From an uncultured Flavobacteriales bacterium (GTDB lineage: Bacteria > Bacteroidota > Bacteroidia > Flavobacteriales > CALTNV01): a stretch of DNA of 17,005 nt. Of the stretch, positions 7,850 to 15,727 are shown one piece after another. Numbering within the stretch: position 1 is the first letter of the stretch; every line of letters begins with the position of its first letter. The stretch lies in assembly GCA_943845485.1 (NCBI GenBank), contig CALTNV010000098.1:1-17005 (forward strand), written 5' to 3'. A program made the position numbers and the translations under genes. The notes below the pieces were generated by a model. The model worked only from the letters and a program-made list of their open reading frames with translations. It was not told the DNA's origin and ran no database searches.

Positions 7850-8510
7850 TATAATTATGATTTAAAATTTCATTATAAATCCCAATTTTATTACTGAAGT
7901 TTTTTTCATGTAATTTTATTTCAAGAATATTGTTATTTAATATTAATTCTGGTTTGTTGTCAAAGTTAATATAACTGATTGTAAATAAGAACTTTTCAAA
8001 ATCCTTGACTTTAAAGTTTTCTTTTATTCTAAAATTTAAAGAAAACGAATTGTTCTTGCTTGAAACTTCTAGTTTTTTGTACCCAAATTTAAATATTTCT
8101 TTGAAAGGTATTGTAAAAATTTCATTTTTATTTTTTATTGATAAGCTTGTTAGTTCTATTGAATTAACATATCCAATTTTTTCATTTATTATATATTTAT
8201 AGTTTTTAAAATCAGACTCCTTAATTTTAAAAATTGTACTATAAAATATGTTTTCTAAAGTGTTTTTTAAAATTATAAATAGTAATAACTCTATAATTAA
8301 ACCTACTATAAACGAATTAAATATCTGTGAAGTTATGTAGTAACTAATTATAATAAATAAAAATAAATATTTTATAAAAGGGATGTATCTTATAAATTTT
8401 AAATACTTTTTACTTTTAAAATATCGTTGTATATAGATTAAAAAATTTAATATTAAAATCCCTATTGATACAACAATACTTAATGTGATTAGGTTTATAA
8501 TTAAATTCAT
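7836..8510 (-). CDS. Small MscS-like mechanosensitive channel-domain protein
   Basis: The protein has 224 residues. Three hydrophobic helices (about 4-27, 45-62 and 65-82) are followed by a segment laid out like the MscS soluble region. LENIFYSTIFKI (85-96) matches the end of the pore helix and entry to the beta domain. GYVNSIELTSLSI (113-125) then IFTIPFKEIF (131-140) match the beta-domain pattern G-x-V-x-x-I...IPN-x-x-I, with Phe where Asn is usual. A short alpha/beta region (about 155-218) follows, as in MscS. Known MscS channels open under membrane tension and release solutes. The pore helix here lacks an obvious Gly/Ala repeat, so channel activity is not proven. The ATG overlaps the ATPase stop as ATGA, so translation is coupled. 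Confidence 0.55.
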   Translation of the reverse strand: MNLIINLITLSIVVSIGILILNFLIYIQRYFKSKKYLKFIRYIPFIKYLFLFIIISYYITSQIFNSFIVGLIIELLLFIILKNTLENIFYSTIFKIKESDFKNYKYIINEKIGYVNSIELTSLSIKNKNEIFTIPFKEIFKFGYKKLEVSSKNNSFSLNFRIKENFKVKDFEKFLFTISYINFDNKPELILNNNILEIKLHEKNFSNKIGIYNEILNHNYIDEV

Positions 8511-10393
8511 TTATTTGTTCTTTTAAATTGCTTAATCAATACATTTTTAACGATAGGATTAATACTGAAGTTATTGTACAAATCTCTAAAAATAATGTTG
8601 TTTTTAATTAAAACAGATATGTTTATATTAATTATTTCTTGATCAATAATAATATATTGATTTAGTTGTTTTGTATTTAAAGATTTAAAAATCAACAACT
8701 GTTCTAATATAGCAATTTGACTTTTATTTTTTATCGTTGGAAAATTAGTTTCTTTTTTTCTATCAATTTTGATTGTGTTATTATCATAGGATGTAATATA
8801 TGATGGAAATAGAAGTAAAGATTCTCCTATGTTTCCTTTTGATATTTTGTATATATCTTTAAATAAACTAAGAGCTATATTGTAATTATTTTCATTAATA
8901 ATATGATTGTTAAACTCTAATTGTAGATTAGATAGGTTATGTCTTTGAAAAATAACATCACACATATGGTTAAAATCATATTTAGGAATTTGAATAACTG
9001 AATCTAAGTAGTTGTTAAAATTCATCCATTTATTTAATATGCTATAAGATTGCTCATTTGTTGATAAAACAAAGGTTATATGTCTATAAGTTGTTATCCA
9101 TTGTATAAGTGTTTCTATATTATTTAACCCTTTGTTTTTTCTAGACCACCAATTTTCTAAGTCATCAATAATAATAATTGTGTTTTTAGGTAAATCAGAC
9201 AAGAAATTTGAAACACCTAATTTCCCTTTTAAATTAAATTCTTTAGATATATATTCAAACAATGAGATGTCACTAGATGAGTTTTTTGAAAGTGTAATTA
9301 TTTTTTTGGAGGATATTTTTTTTACTAAATAATTTAAAATAAATGATTTACCAGATAAAGATTCTCCTGTAATTAAAATAGATAAAGGATCAATCTTATT
9401 CATCTGTAATACTTCATCTAATTTGTTTTTAAACGTAGTAGGTAAAATTTTATTTTTTGAGGTTGAATTATTCTTTCCACTAAATAAAATAGGATAGAAG
9501 TAAGGTAGTTTTTTTAATACCTTTATATTTGTTTCTTTATTTTTTATATACTCTTTAGCTTCAAAATTTATGTTTGAAATTGCGCTATTAGTTGTTGCCT
9601 CAATTTTATTTTGATATAAAAATAGTTTTATAGAGTTAAATTTTTCAGTATAAAAATCAGACAAAAATTGTTTTAGTAGTTTAATTTTTTCTCCAAACTT
9701 ATGATTTTTATATTGTGTATTTAAGTGGGGTAAGTTATTTGCTGAAAATAGTAAATAATTAATATTTAATTTATCATTAATGTTTTGAATAATATTTTCA
9801 GTTAATATTTCATTTTTTTGAATTAATTTTTCAATAACTGGTGATTTATTTTCTAGTTGTTCTGAAGTTAAATTAATTAATTCTATTTTAGATTGATTTT
9901 CATCAATATTCTCAAAGGAATAGTTAAAATAGCTATATATTTTATTTATATCATTATTGATGTTTTTAAGTTCTAAACTTATTCTATTAAATTCTTTAAT
10001 AATTTTAGTGTTTATGGAATCATAAATCCATTTAAAATTTCTTTTAAAATTTATATCATAAGTTTTATTGTCATTTTCAGTTAAGTTAATTGAAAAGTTT
10101 TTTATATTATTTGATGAAAAAAAAGTAATTTTTTCTGGAGAATTTTCAATAATGTTCTTTTTTACTAAATCAATTTTATTGAATAAAATATTTGATGATA
10201 AATCAATTTTATTTAATAATTTAAAATTGAAATCATCATTTAAATTACTACTTTTTAATATATCTAAACTTCTATTTATATCTTCTAAATATCTATTTGC
10301 TGTTTCTTTAATTATTTGATTAGATAAATCCTTAATTGTAGTATTTAGTTCTTGTTTATGAGTGTTTAAAATAGACTCTTCAGTAGTTAGTTT
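8507..10393 (-). CDS. P-loop ATPase with helical N-terminal region; open frame without a standard start, likely 3' part of the SLC12 gene
   Basis: The frame is open for 628 codons from just after a stop at 10394-10396 to the stop at 8507-8509. The first ATG/GTG/TTG-type codon is TTG at 9664, codon 244. Codons 1-243 encode an Asn/Lys/Ile-rich, probably helical region and stay stop-free in very AT-rich DNA, so they look coding. The ATPase core follows: Walker A GESLSGKS (codons 343-350, near 9344-9367) and Walker B IIIIDDLE (406-413). A sensor-like LSTNEQS and a GNIGES sensor-2-like segment follow. The end (about 560-625) looks like a winged helix. The layout fits AAA+/STAND-type regulatory ATPases. 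If translated alone it would start at TTG 9664 (385 residues). The alternative is fusion to the preceding transporter through a frameshift. The next gene overlaps its stop by ATGA. Confidence 0.7.
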   Translation of the reverse strand, partial: KLTTEESILNTHKQELNTTIKDLSNQIIKETANRYLEDINRSLDILKSSNLNDDFNFKLLNKIDLSSNILFNKIDLVKKNIIENSPEKITFFSSNNIKNFSINLTENDNKTYDINFKRNFKWIYDSINTKIIKEFNRISLELKNINNDINKIYSYFNYSFENIDENQSKIELINLTSEQLENKSPVIEKLIQKNEILTENIIQNINDKLNINYLLFSANNLPHLNTQYKNHKFGEKIKLLKQFLSDFYTEKFNSIKLFLYQNKIEATTNSAISNINFEAKEYIKNKETNIKVLKKLPYFYPILFSGKNNSTSKNKILPTTFKNKLDEVLQMNKIDPLSILITGESLSGKSFILNYLVKKISSKKIITLSKNSSSDISLFEYISKEFNLKGKLGVSNFLSDLPKNTIIIIDDLENWWSRKNKGLNNIETLIQWITTYRHITFVLSTNEQSYSILNKWMNFNNYLDSVIQIPKYDFNHMCDVIFQRHNLSNLQLEFNNHIINENNYNIALSLFKDIYKISKGNIGESLLLFPSYITSYDNNTIKIDRKKETNFPTIKNKSQIAILEQLLIFKSLNTKQLNQYIIIDQEIININISVLIKNNIIFRDLYNNFSINPIVKNVLIKQFKRTNK

Positions 10394-10396
10394 CTA
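10387..10396 (-). other. Frame junction: transporter stop against start of the -1 open frame
   Basis: On the minus strand the sequence TATAGAAACTAACT holds the stop that closes the -1 frame upstream (TAG, 10396-10394) and the TAA that ends the transporter frame (10389-10387). Only about two codons are open in both frames. One extra A in the AAA run would give AGA-AAA-CTA-ACT and join both frames into about 1,619 codons. No classical X-XXY-YYZ slippery heptamer is present. Confidence 0.6.
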
Positions 10397-13365
10397 TATA
10401 AGATAAAGTTTTTAGTAAATGTTTTATTAAAGTTTAAGGTAGTTTTTTCGTTTGGTTCTCTAATATTTAAATATGCTCTTTCATTATAGCTATTTGTATG
10501 TGGTATTTTAGTTTGGTTTATGATATTTTTACAAAAAGCAATATTTATATTATCTATTAAATCATTGGTTTGGTTATAATTTTCTTTATAATTTAAATAT
10601 GCCTGTTGTGGTTTTAATTGTTTATTTATTACTTTAATTAAGTCTTGCTCAAAAATATAATTAGTAATCATAATTTGATTCAATATTTTATTTATTGAGT
10701 TTATATAATCAATGTTTATTCTATATTTAATTAGATCTTTCCAATAGATTTCTTTTTTTCTATTTTTTTTAAAAAACTTGGTTAAGTTATAATATATTCT
10801 CCTTCTTTTTGTTTTTATATATTTTAATTCTTCATTTACAAATATATTTATGTTGATATTTACTTTACTATCATCAATAATTTTATCTAAATCATTGAAT
10901 AATTCATTGATTGATTTTTTTATTGAGATTTTGTAAAATTCAATATTGTTCAGTTTTTCTTCTGATAATTTAATTGATAGACTTTTTATTTGATTATCAT
11001 CTTGAATACTGTTAACTACATCTTGGTTATATTTTAATGTATCTTCTAATATTGACTTAATTGATCCATTTTTTATTTCATTTAAACCATTATAAAGCTT
11101 TTTGATATTGTTTTTTAATTCTATATCATCAATGTCATTAAATGTAGGAATTGAATTATTATTTTTAATAATTCCTTTTACTGGGTTTAAACTTTTAGCT
11201 TTTTCATTATTTTCAATATTTATTTCATTCAATGTACTTGAAGCTTTTACTAGTAAAGTAGTACCTAAAACTTTAAATAAATCATTTGCATCTGAAACAA
11301 ATTTATTTTCATCTTTTATCTCTGGTATTCCAGCAATAATTAAATCTGTTTCTGCAGATATTGTTGTACTCAATTCATTAAAAGTTCGTTTCTCTATAAA
11401 ATTATTAATTAGTATAATCTCTGCATTAATTCTAAAATCTTCAATAGCTTTTTGAATTTGTAACTCAATGTCATTCACTGGTGATGAAGAATTATTTATA
11501 TAGATAATCCTAACTTTTGAATTTTCCCATTCCTCCGATCTTAATAAATACTTAATGATGTTAAGGGTTAATTCTGCATTATCATTTTTCTCTCTCCACC
11601 AAATATCAATTGTTGAATAATCGCCAAATCCTTTATTATCATCATAATCTAAAAAAAGTACATTATAGTTTAGGTTTACCAATTGTTTAGTTAATGATGT
11701 GAACTTTTTAGGTTCGGAAGTATTAGAGTTCCAGCCCATTAATATAGTGTTTGGAACAATTCCTGTAAAACCGTATGTAGCAGCAATTGTTTCTATACCT
11801 TGAAAATGATTTTTACATATTTGTTTTCTAGCAAATATACCCTCTTCCTCTAAAGTACTGTTTTGAACATTTTGTATTGTTTTTGGAAATAATACATTGG
11901 CATCAGGTTTTTCAATTAACTCAAAATGAGAAATCATTCCTGATTTTTTAGCAAGTGATTTACTAAAACTTATTAATTTATCTTTAAAATTAGTATCAAC
12001 TGTAAATAATAATACATTTGGAAACCAATTTAAATTTGAGGTTTTATCATGATCAATTTTCTTAATACCATATTTAACAACAGAATTCCACACACTCTGC
12101 CACACATCACCAGAACCAATAGAAAGTTGTTTTTTTGTTAGATAAAAAAATATGATTCCCATAATAATAAGTGAGCCAAACATTGCTAAAACATCAAGTT
12201 GAATCATAATTCCAAAAGTGATGATGAAACCTATGGCAGGTATCCAATTAGAGATTTTTAAACTGGGTCTGAAATCAGAATTTGCCCAATTTTCAAGAAA
12301 AGCAGCAAGATTAATAAAGCCATAAGCTGTTAAGTAAAACATAGAAACAATTCGTGCAATTAAATCTAATTCTCCAATCAAAACACCGGCTTGGGCAATA
12401 ATAAATGTTAAAATAATAGCATTTCTTGGCTCATTACTTTTTCCAACTCCTTTTGAAAATATCTTAGGGCCTATGTTATCTAACGATAATGCTTGTAAAA
12501 TCCTTGGTGCACCTAAAATCCCCCCTAAGGCAGATGATAATGTAGCTCCCCAAACGCCAGCAATTACTAAATTAGGAACCCATGACATTTCTGTTAAAAT
12601 ATTATTATTTGTTTTTAATATTGATACATCAACATTATAATAAAGAAAAAAAGCTAAAAAGATATATACTATTAATCCTACAAGAATAGAAAGCATAGTA
12701 CCAATTGGAATAGACCTTTTAGGTGTTTTTAAATCTCCAGACATTGCAATACCAGCAGTAAAACCAGTTACAGCAGGAAAGAATACCCCAAAAATTTCAC
12801 TTAAACTAACATCTTCAGGGATAATAGTATCAGAACTCATTATCATACCTGAAGCATCTCCTAAAAATATACTTATCAATGAAAGTACAATAGCTGCTAA
12901 AATAATAAATTGAGATTTTATAGCTATTGATGTACTAATTAATGCTAAAATTGTTATTGAAATTAACGAGATTGAACCTACAATTCTAAAACTGTTTAAA
13001 TCATTTCCAAACCCCAATACACTATTAAATACTTCTGCAAAACCAATTAAATAAAGAGCAATACTTAAACAAGTACCTATAAATAAAGTAATACCGATGG
13101 CTCCACCAATAGGCAACCCTAAAGACCTTGATAATAAATAATAAATACCCCCTGTTTTAATTTTTTTATCGGTAGAAATAGAAGATACACTCAATCCAGT
13201 AGTAATCGAGATAATATGTGCAAAAAGTATTATTATGATAGAGCCTTCTAAACCAGCATTACCAACAACCCAACCCATTCTTAGGTACATTATTACACCT
13301 AATATTGTAAGTAATGAAGGTGTGAATACTCCTGCAAAAGTTCCGAACTTTTTTATATCTGACAT
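10387..13365 (-). CDS. SLC12-type cation-chloride cotransporter-like permease with extended C terminus
   Basis: The frame has 992 codons. Residues 1 to about 410 form the APC-fold transporter with around twelve membrane helices. It carries the SLC12 hallmark FTPSLLTILGVIMYLRMGW (14-32) and the conserved GFTAGIAMSGDLKTPKRSIP (201-220). Residues about 411-715 match the cytoplasmic C-terminal domain of SLC12 proteins, including PNTILMGW (538-545) and STIDIWWREK (584-593). Prokaryotic members usually end near here. Residues 716-992 are an extra charged, helical Lys/Asn-rich region with no recognised domain. The family moves Na+/K+/Cl- or amino acids; the ion specificity here is unknown. It opens the minus-strand cassette and is divergent from the rhomboid gene across 82 bases. 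Its stop abuts the start-less ATPase frame, so the true protein may be far longer. Confidence 0.85.
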   Translation of the reverse strand: MSDIKKFGTFAGVFTPSLLTILGVIMYLRMGWVVGNAGLEGSIIIILFAHIISITTGLSVSSISTDKKIKTGGIYYLLSRSLGLPIGGAIGITLFIGTCLSIALYLIGFAEVFNSVLGFGNDLNSFRIVGSISLISITILALISTSIAIKSQFIILAAIVLSLISIFLGDASGMIMSSDTIIPEDVSLSEIFGVFFPAVTGFTAGIAMSGDLKTPKRSIPIGTMLSILVGLIVYIFLAFFLYYNVDVSILKTNNNILTEMSWVPNLVIAGVWGATLSSALGGILGAPRILQALSLDNIGPKIFSKGVGKSNEPRNAIILTFIIAQAGVLIGELDLIARIVSMFYLTAYGFINLAAFLENWANSDFRPSLKISNWIPAIGFIITFGIMIQLDVLAMFGSLIIMGIIFFYLTKKQLSIGSGDVWQSVWNSVVKYGIKKIDHDKTSNLNWFPNVLLFTVDTNFKDKLISFSKSLAKKSGMISHFELIEKPDANVLFPKTIQNVQNSTLEEEGIFARKQICKNHFQGIETIAATYGFTGIVPNTILMGWNSNTSEPKKFTSLTKQLVNLNYNVLFLDYDDNKGFGDYSTIDIWWREKNDNAELTLNIIKYLLRSEEWENSKVRIIYINNSSSPVNDIELQIQKAIEDFRINAEIILINNFIEKRTFNELSTTISAETDLIIAGIPEIKDENKFVSDANDLFKVLGTTLLVKASSTLNEINIENNEKAKSLNPVKGIIKNNNSIPTFNDIDDIELKNNIKKLYNGLNEIKNGSIKSILEDTLKYNQDVVNSIQDDNQIKSLSIKLSEEKLNNIEFYKISIKKSINELFNDLDKIIDDSKVNININIFVNEELKYIKTKRRRIYYNLTKFFKKNRKKEIYWKDLIKYRINIDYINSINKILNQIMITNYIFEQDLIKVINKQLKPQQAYLNYKENYNQTNDLIDNINIAFCKNIINQTKIPHTNSYNERAYLNIREPNEKTTLNFNKTFTKNFILYRN

Positions 13366-13447
13366 TTATATATTGAATTAGTTTTCTATTTGTTTTTTTA
13401 TATATCTTTAAAAGATAACAAATTACATCGTTTAAATATAAATAAAA

Positions 13448-14119
13448 ATGTTTTTTTCCTTTACTATTTTACTTATAATCATCACTTCTATAATTTCAAT
13501 TTACAGTTTATCAAACCCTACAACTCTTAATAAATTATTATTAATCCCTTATGAAGTGACTCATAATAATCAATATTATAGAGTTTTTTCTCATATGTTT
13601 ATTCACGCAGATTGGATTCATTTATTTTTTAATATGTACGTGCTATATATATTTGGATCAACTATAGAGGATGTATTTACATCACAACGATATATGTATC
13701 AGTTGTTTCCAGAAATTACTTTTTGGGGCATAAACAAAGGTTATTTTCATTTATTTGTGTTGTATTTTGGGGGAGGTTTAGCTGCTTCAATTTCATCTAT
13801 TTTGAAATATAAAAACAACCCCAATTATTCATCACTTGGTGCATCTGGAGCTGTATCTTCTATGGTGTTTTCATACATGCTATTGTTTCCAACACAAGAG
13901 TTAACTTTAATTATTATTCCATTTTTTCCATTGCCAGCTTTTGTATTTGGAATATTATTTTTAAGCTATGAATACTTAATGGATAAATATGCTAAAAGAA
14001 CTCGTGTTGCTCATGATGCTCATCTTTGGGGAGCAATCTTTGGTCTTTTGTATACAATTGTAATATCCCCTAAGTTTTTATATTATTTTTGGGAAAGAGT
14101 ACAATTAATTTTTATATAA
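13448..14119 (+). CDS. Rhomboid family intramembrane serine protease
   Basis: The protein has 223 residues with about six membrane helices, the minimal bacterial rhomboid. All key motifs are present. RVFSHMFIHADWIHLFFN (45-62) has the oxyanion-region H58 and N62. GASGAVSS (131-138) has the nucleophile S133. AHDAHLWGAIFG (188-199) has the catalytic H192. It should cleave transmembrane segments of other proteins inside the membrane; the substrate is unknown. Residues about 71-100 form a longer loop after the second helix than in E. coli GlpG. It is first of a three-gene run, with the next start ten bases after its stop. The 82-base gap to the divergent transporter must hold both promoters. A partial box TATCTTTA at 13403-13410 is the best plus-strand candidate, but lacks a well-placed -33 element. 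Confidence 0.93.
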   Translation: MFFSFTILLIIITSIISIYSLSNPTTLNKLLLIPYEVTHNNQYYRVFSHMFIHADWIHLFFNMYVLYIFGSTIEDVFTSQRYMYQLFPEITFWGINKGYFHLFVLYFGGGLAASISSILKYKNNPNYSSLGASGAVSSMVFSYMLLFPTQELTLIIIPFFPLPAFVFGILFLSYEYLMDKYAKRTRVAHDAHLWGAIFGLLYTIVISPKFLYYFWERVQLIFI

Positions 14120-14129
14120 CTTTATAGCT

Positions 14130-14993
14130 ATGAATTCTTCTATTGTTGTATATAATGGTGCTTATGTTAAATATCAAAACATCTCTGTTTTTAATAATAG
14201 AGCTTTTAAATTAGGTGACGGTGTTTTTGAAACAATTAAAGTTGCAAATCATACCCCTTTACTTTTAAAAGAACACTTAGAGCGTTTATTTTTAGGTATG
14301 AAAACATTTTTTTTGCCTAAAAATGATAGGCTTACACCACAAAATATATCAGATGAAATTAAATTACTAATAAAAAAAAACAATTTAATTAAAGGTAATG
14401 CAAGGGTTAGACTAACTGTTTTTAGGGAAGGAGAAGGTGCTTATTTACCAATAACAGAAAAAACAAGTTATTTAATTGAAGCTTTTTATTATAATTATGA
14501 TGGATATTTTTTAAACAAAACAGGAAAAAAATTAGATTTATATTCAGATATTATAAAATATCCATATCCCTGGAATAACTTTAAAACCTTAAATTCACAA
14601 CTTTATATTTTAGCAGCTATTTATGCTAAGAATCATCTTTTTGATGATGTCTTAATAAAGAATCATCAAAATGAATGGATAGAAAGTACAAACTCCAACT
14701 TATTTATTGTTTACAAAGGTTCTATATTCACCCCCTCTGTTAAAAGTGGTTGTGTTGCTGGTATTATGAGAATGAATGTAATCAATTTATGCCTTGAAAA
14801 TGGCTATAAAGTTTATGAACATGCCATAACAGAGGAAGTTTTGAAAAAAGCTGAAGAAGTTTTTCTAACCAACTCAATTAATGGAATTTCGTGGGTTGGT
14901 AGTTTTAAAAATTCAAGATATTTCAATAAAACAAGTGTCAAGTTAACTAATTTACTAAATCAACAGAATTCAAATTTTCAATTAGAATTTTAA
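14130..14993 (+). CDS. PLP-dependent aminotransferase class IV (aminodeoxychorismate lyase/BCAT-like)
   Basis: The protein has 287 residues, fitting the fold-type IV PLP family. FKLGDGVFETIKV (26-38) is the N-terminal signature. RVRLTVFREG (92-101) supplies phosphate- and substrate-contacting strands. NNFKTLNSQLYILA (149-162) contains the Schiff-base lysine K152. WIESTNSNLFIV (183-194) carries the conserved Glu185. SGCVAGIMR (206-214) is the PLP phosphate-binding loop. Family members include PabC (4-aminobenzoate/folate), IlvE (branched-chain amino acids) and D-amino acid aminotransferase. The length and the GDGVFET motif favour a PabC-like lyase, but no pabA or pabB is nearby, so the reaction is left open. 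It lies between the rhomboid gene and pdxH with gaps of only ten and four bases. Confidence 0.85.
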   Translation: MNSSIVVYNGAYVKYQNISVFNNRAFKLGDGVFETIKVANHTPLLLKEHLERLFLGMKTFFLPKNDRLTPQNISDEIKLLIKKNNLIKGNARVRLTVFREGEGAYLPITEKTSYLIEAFYYNYDGYFLNKTGKKLDLYSDIIKYPYPWNNFKTLNSQLYILAAIYAKNHLFDDVLIKNHQNEWIESTNSNLFIVYKGSIFTPSVKSGCVAGIMRMNVINLCLENGYKVYEHAITEEVLKKAEEVFLTNSINGISWVGSFKNSRYFNKTSVKLTNLLNQQNSNFQLEF

Positions 14994-14997
14994 ACTT

Positions 14998-15642
14998 ATG
15001 AAAACATATTTAGATAATTTAAGAACAGATTTTCACGGTAAACCTTTATCTATTAAAGACGTTTCAGAATCACCATTTATCCAGTTTCAGAATTGGCTAA
15101 ATGAAGCAAATAAATCTGAGGTAGTTGACCCAATTGCAATGACAATATCAACTGTAAATGAAGAAAATAAGCCATCATCTAGAATTGTATATTTAAGAGA
15201 TATAAAAGATGATAATTTCTTGTTTTACACAAATTTTAATAGTAGAAAGGGTAGTGATATTTCTATGAATCATCATATATCTGGTCAGTTTTTTTGGAAA
15301 GAATTAGAAAGGCAAATTAGATTTGAAGGAAAAGTAAAAAAAGTAGATGATATAGTGTCAGATAAGTATTTTTCTGATAGACCTAGAAAAAGCCAAATAG
15401 GAGCTTGGGTTTCTAATCAGAGTCATAAAATCAGTGGAAGACAAGAACTAGAGGATTTAATAGTTTATTATAACAATAAATTTAAAGATATTGATGTCCC
15501 TAGACCTAAACATTGGGGTGGTTACAAAATAAAAATTAGTTATTTTGAATTTTGGCAAGGTAGAGAAAGTAGACTTCATGACAGAGTAGTCTATGAATTA
15601 AAAGAAAATAGTATTTGGGATATTTACTCAATAGCTCCTTAA
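14998..15642 (+). CDS. pdxH: Pyridoxamine 5'-phosphate oxidase PdxH
   Basis: PdxH is an FMN-dependent cytoplasmic enzyme oxidising pyridoxine or pyridoxamine 5'-phosphate to PLP. The 214 residues are the normal size. Conserved blocks appear in order: SSRIVYLRDI (60-69), YTNFNSRKGSDI (77-88), and FFWKELERQIRFEG (98-111, FMN site). SDRPRKSQIGAWVSNQS (126-142), RPKHWGGYKI (169-178) and the C-terminal FWQGRESRLHDR (185-196, substrate-binding R192 and H194) complete the set. The start follows the PLP enzyme's stop by four bases. A cofactor-making gene cotranscribed with a PLP-using gene is a sensible pairing. A hairpin terminator follows at 15657. Confidence 0.95.
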   Translation: MKTYLDNLRTDFHGKPLSIKDVSESPFIQFQNWLNEANKSEVVDPIAMTISTVNEENKPSSRIVYLRDIKDDNFLFYTNFNSRKGSDISMNHHISGQFFWKELERQIRFEGKVKKVDDIVSDKYFSDRPRKSQIGAWVSNQSHKISGRQELEDLIVYYNNKFKDIDVPRPKHWGGYKIKISYFEFWQGRESRLHDRVVYELKENSIWDIYSIAP

Positions 15643-15656
15643 GATAATCACTTTAT

Positions 15657-15697
15657 AAAAGAAGCTTCTGAATATTTTTTATTGAGTAGCTTCTTTT
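15657..15697. terminator. Terminator between convergent pdxH and CapA-like gene
   Basis: AAAAGAAGCT at 15657-15666 pairs perfectly with AGCTTCTTTT at 15688-15697 around a 21-base AT-rich loop. The arm's A and T runs give a T tail in either direction, so it can serve both pdxH (stop at 15642) and the minus-strand gene ending at 15728. Confidence 0.75.
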
Positions 15698-15727
15698 TAT
15701 AAACTAAAAATAGATAAAATTAAATAA

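Noticed and set aside
8005..8202. Plus-strand open frame of 65 codons
   Set aside because: Antisense to the MscS-like gene and low in complexity; explained by the AT-rich coding of the other strand.
9132..9332. Plus-strand open frame of 66 codons
   Set aside because: Antisense shadow of the ATPase core around the Walker B region.
10068..10319. Plus-strand open frame of 83 codons inside the start-less region
   Set aside because: It is Phe/Leu/Ser-rich, the usual mirror image of a Lys/Asn/Glu-rich gene on the minus strand, and supports coding there rather than a separate gene.
10387..10396. Canonical -1 programmed frameshift site
   Set aside because: The sequence before the stop does not fit X-XXY-YYZ; the Arg codon cannot re-pair in the -1 frame, so only weak single-tRNA slippage at A-AAC would be possible.
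11102..11455. Plus-strand open frame of 117 codons
   Set aside because: Antisense to the SLC12 C-terminal domain, whose translation is clearly family-like.
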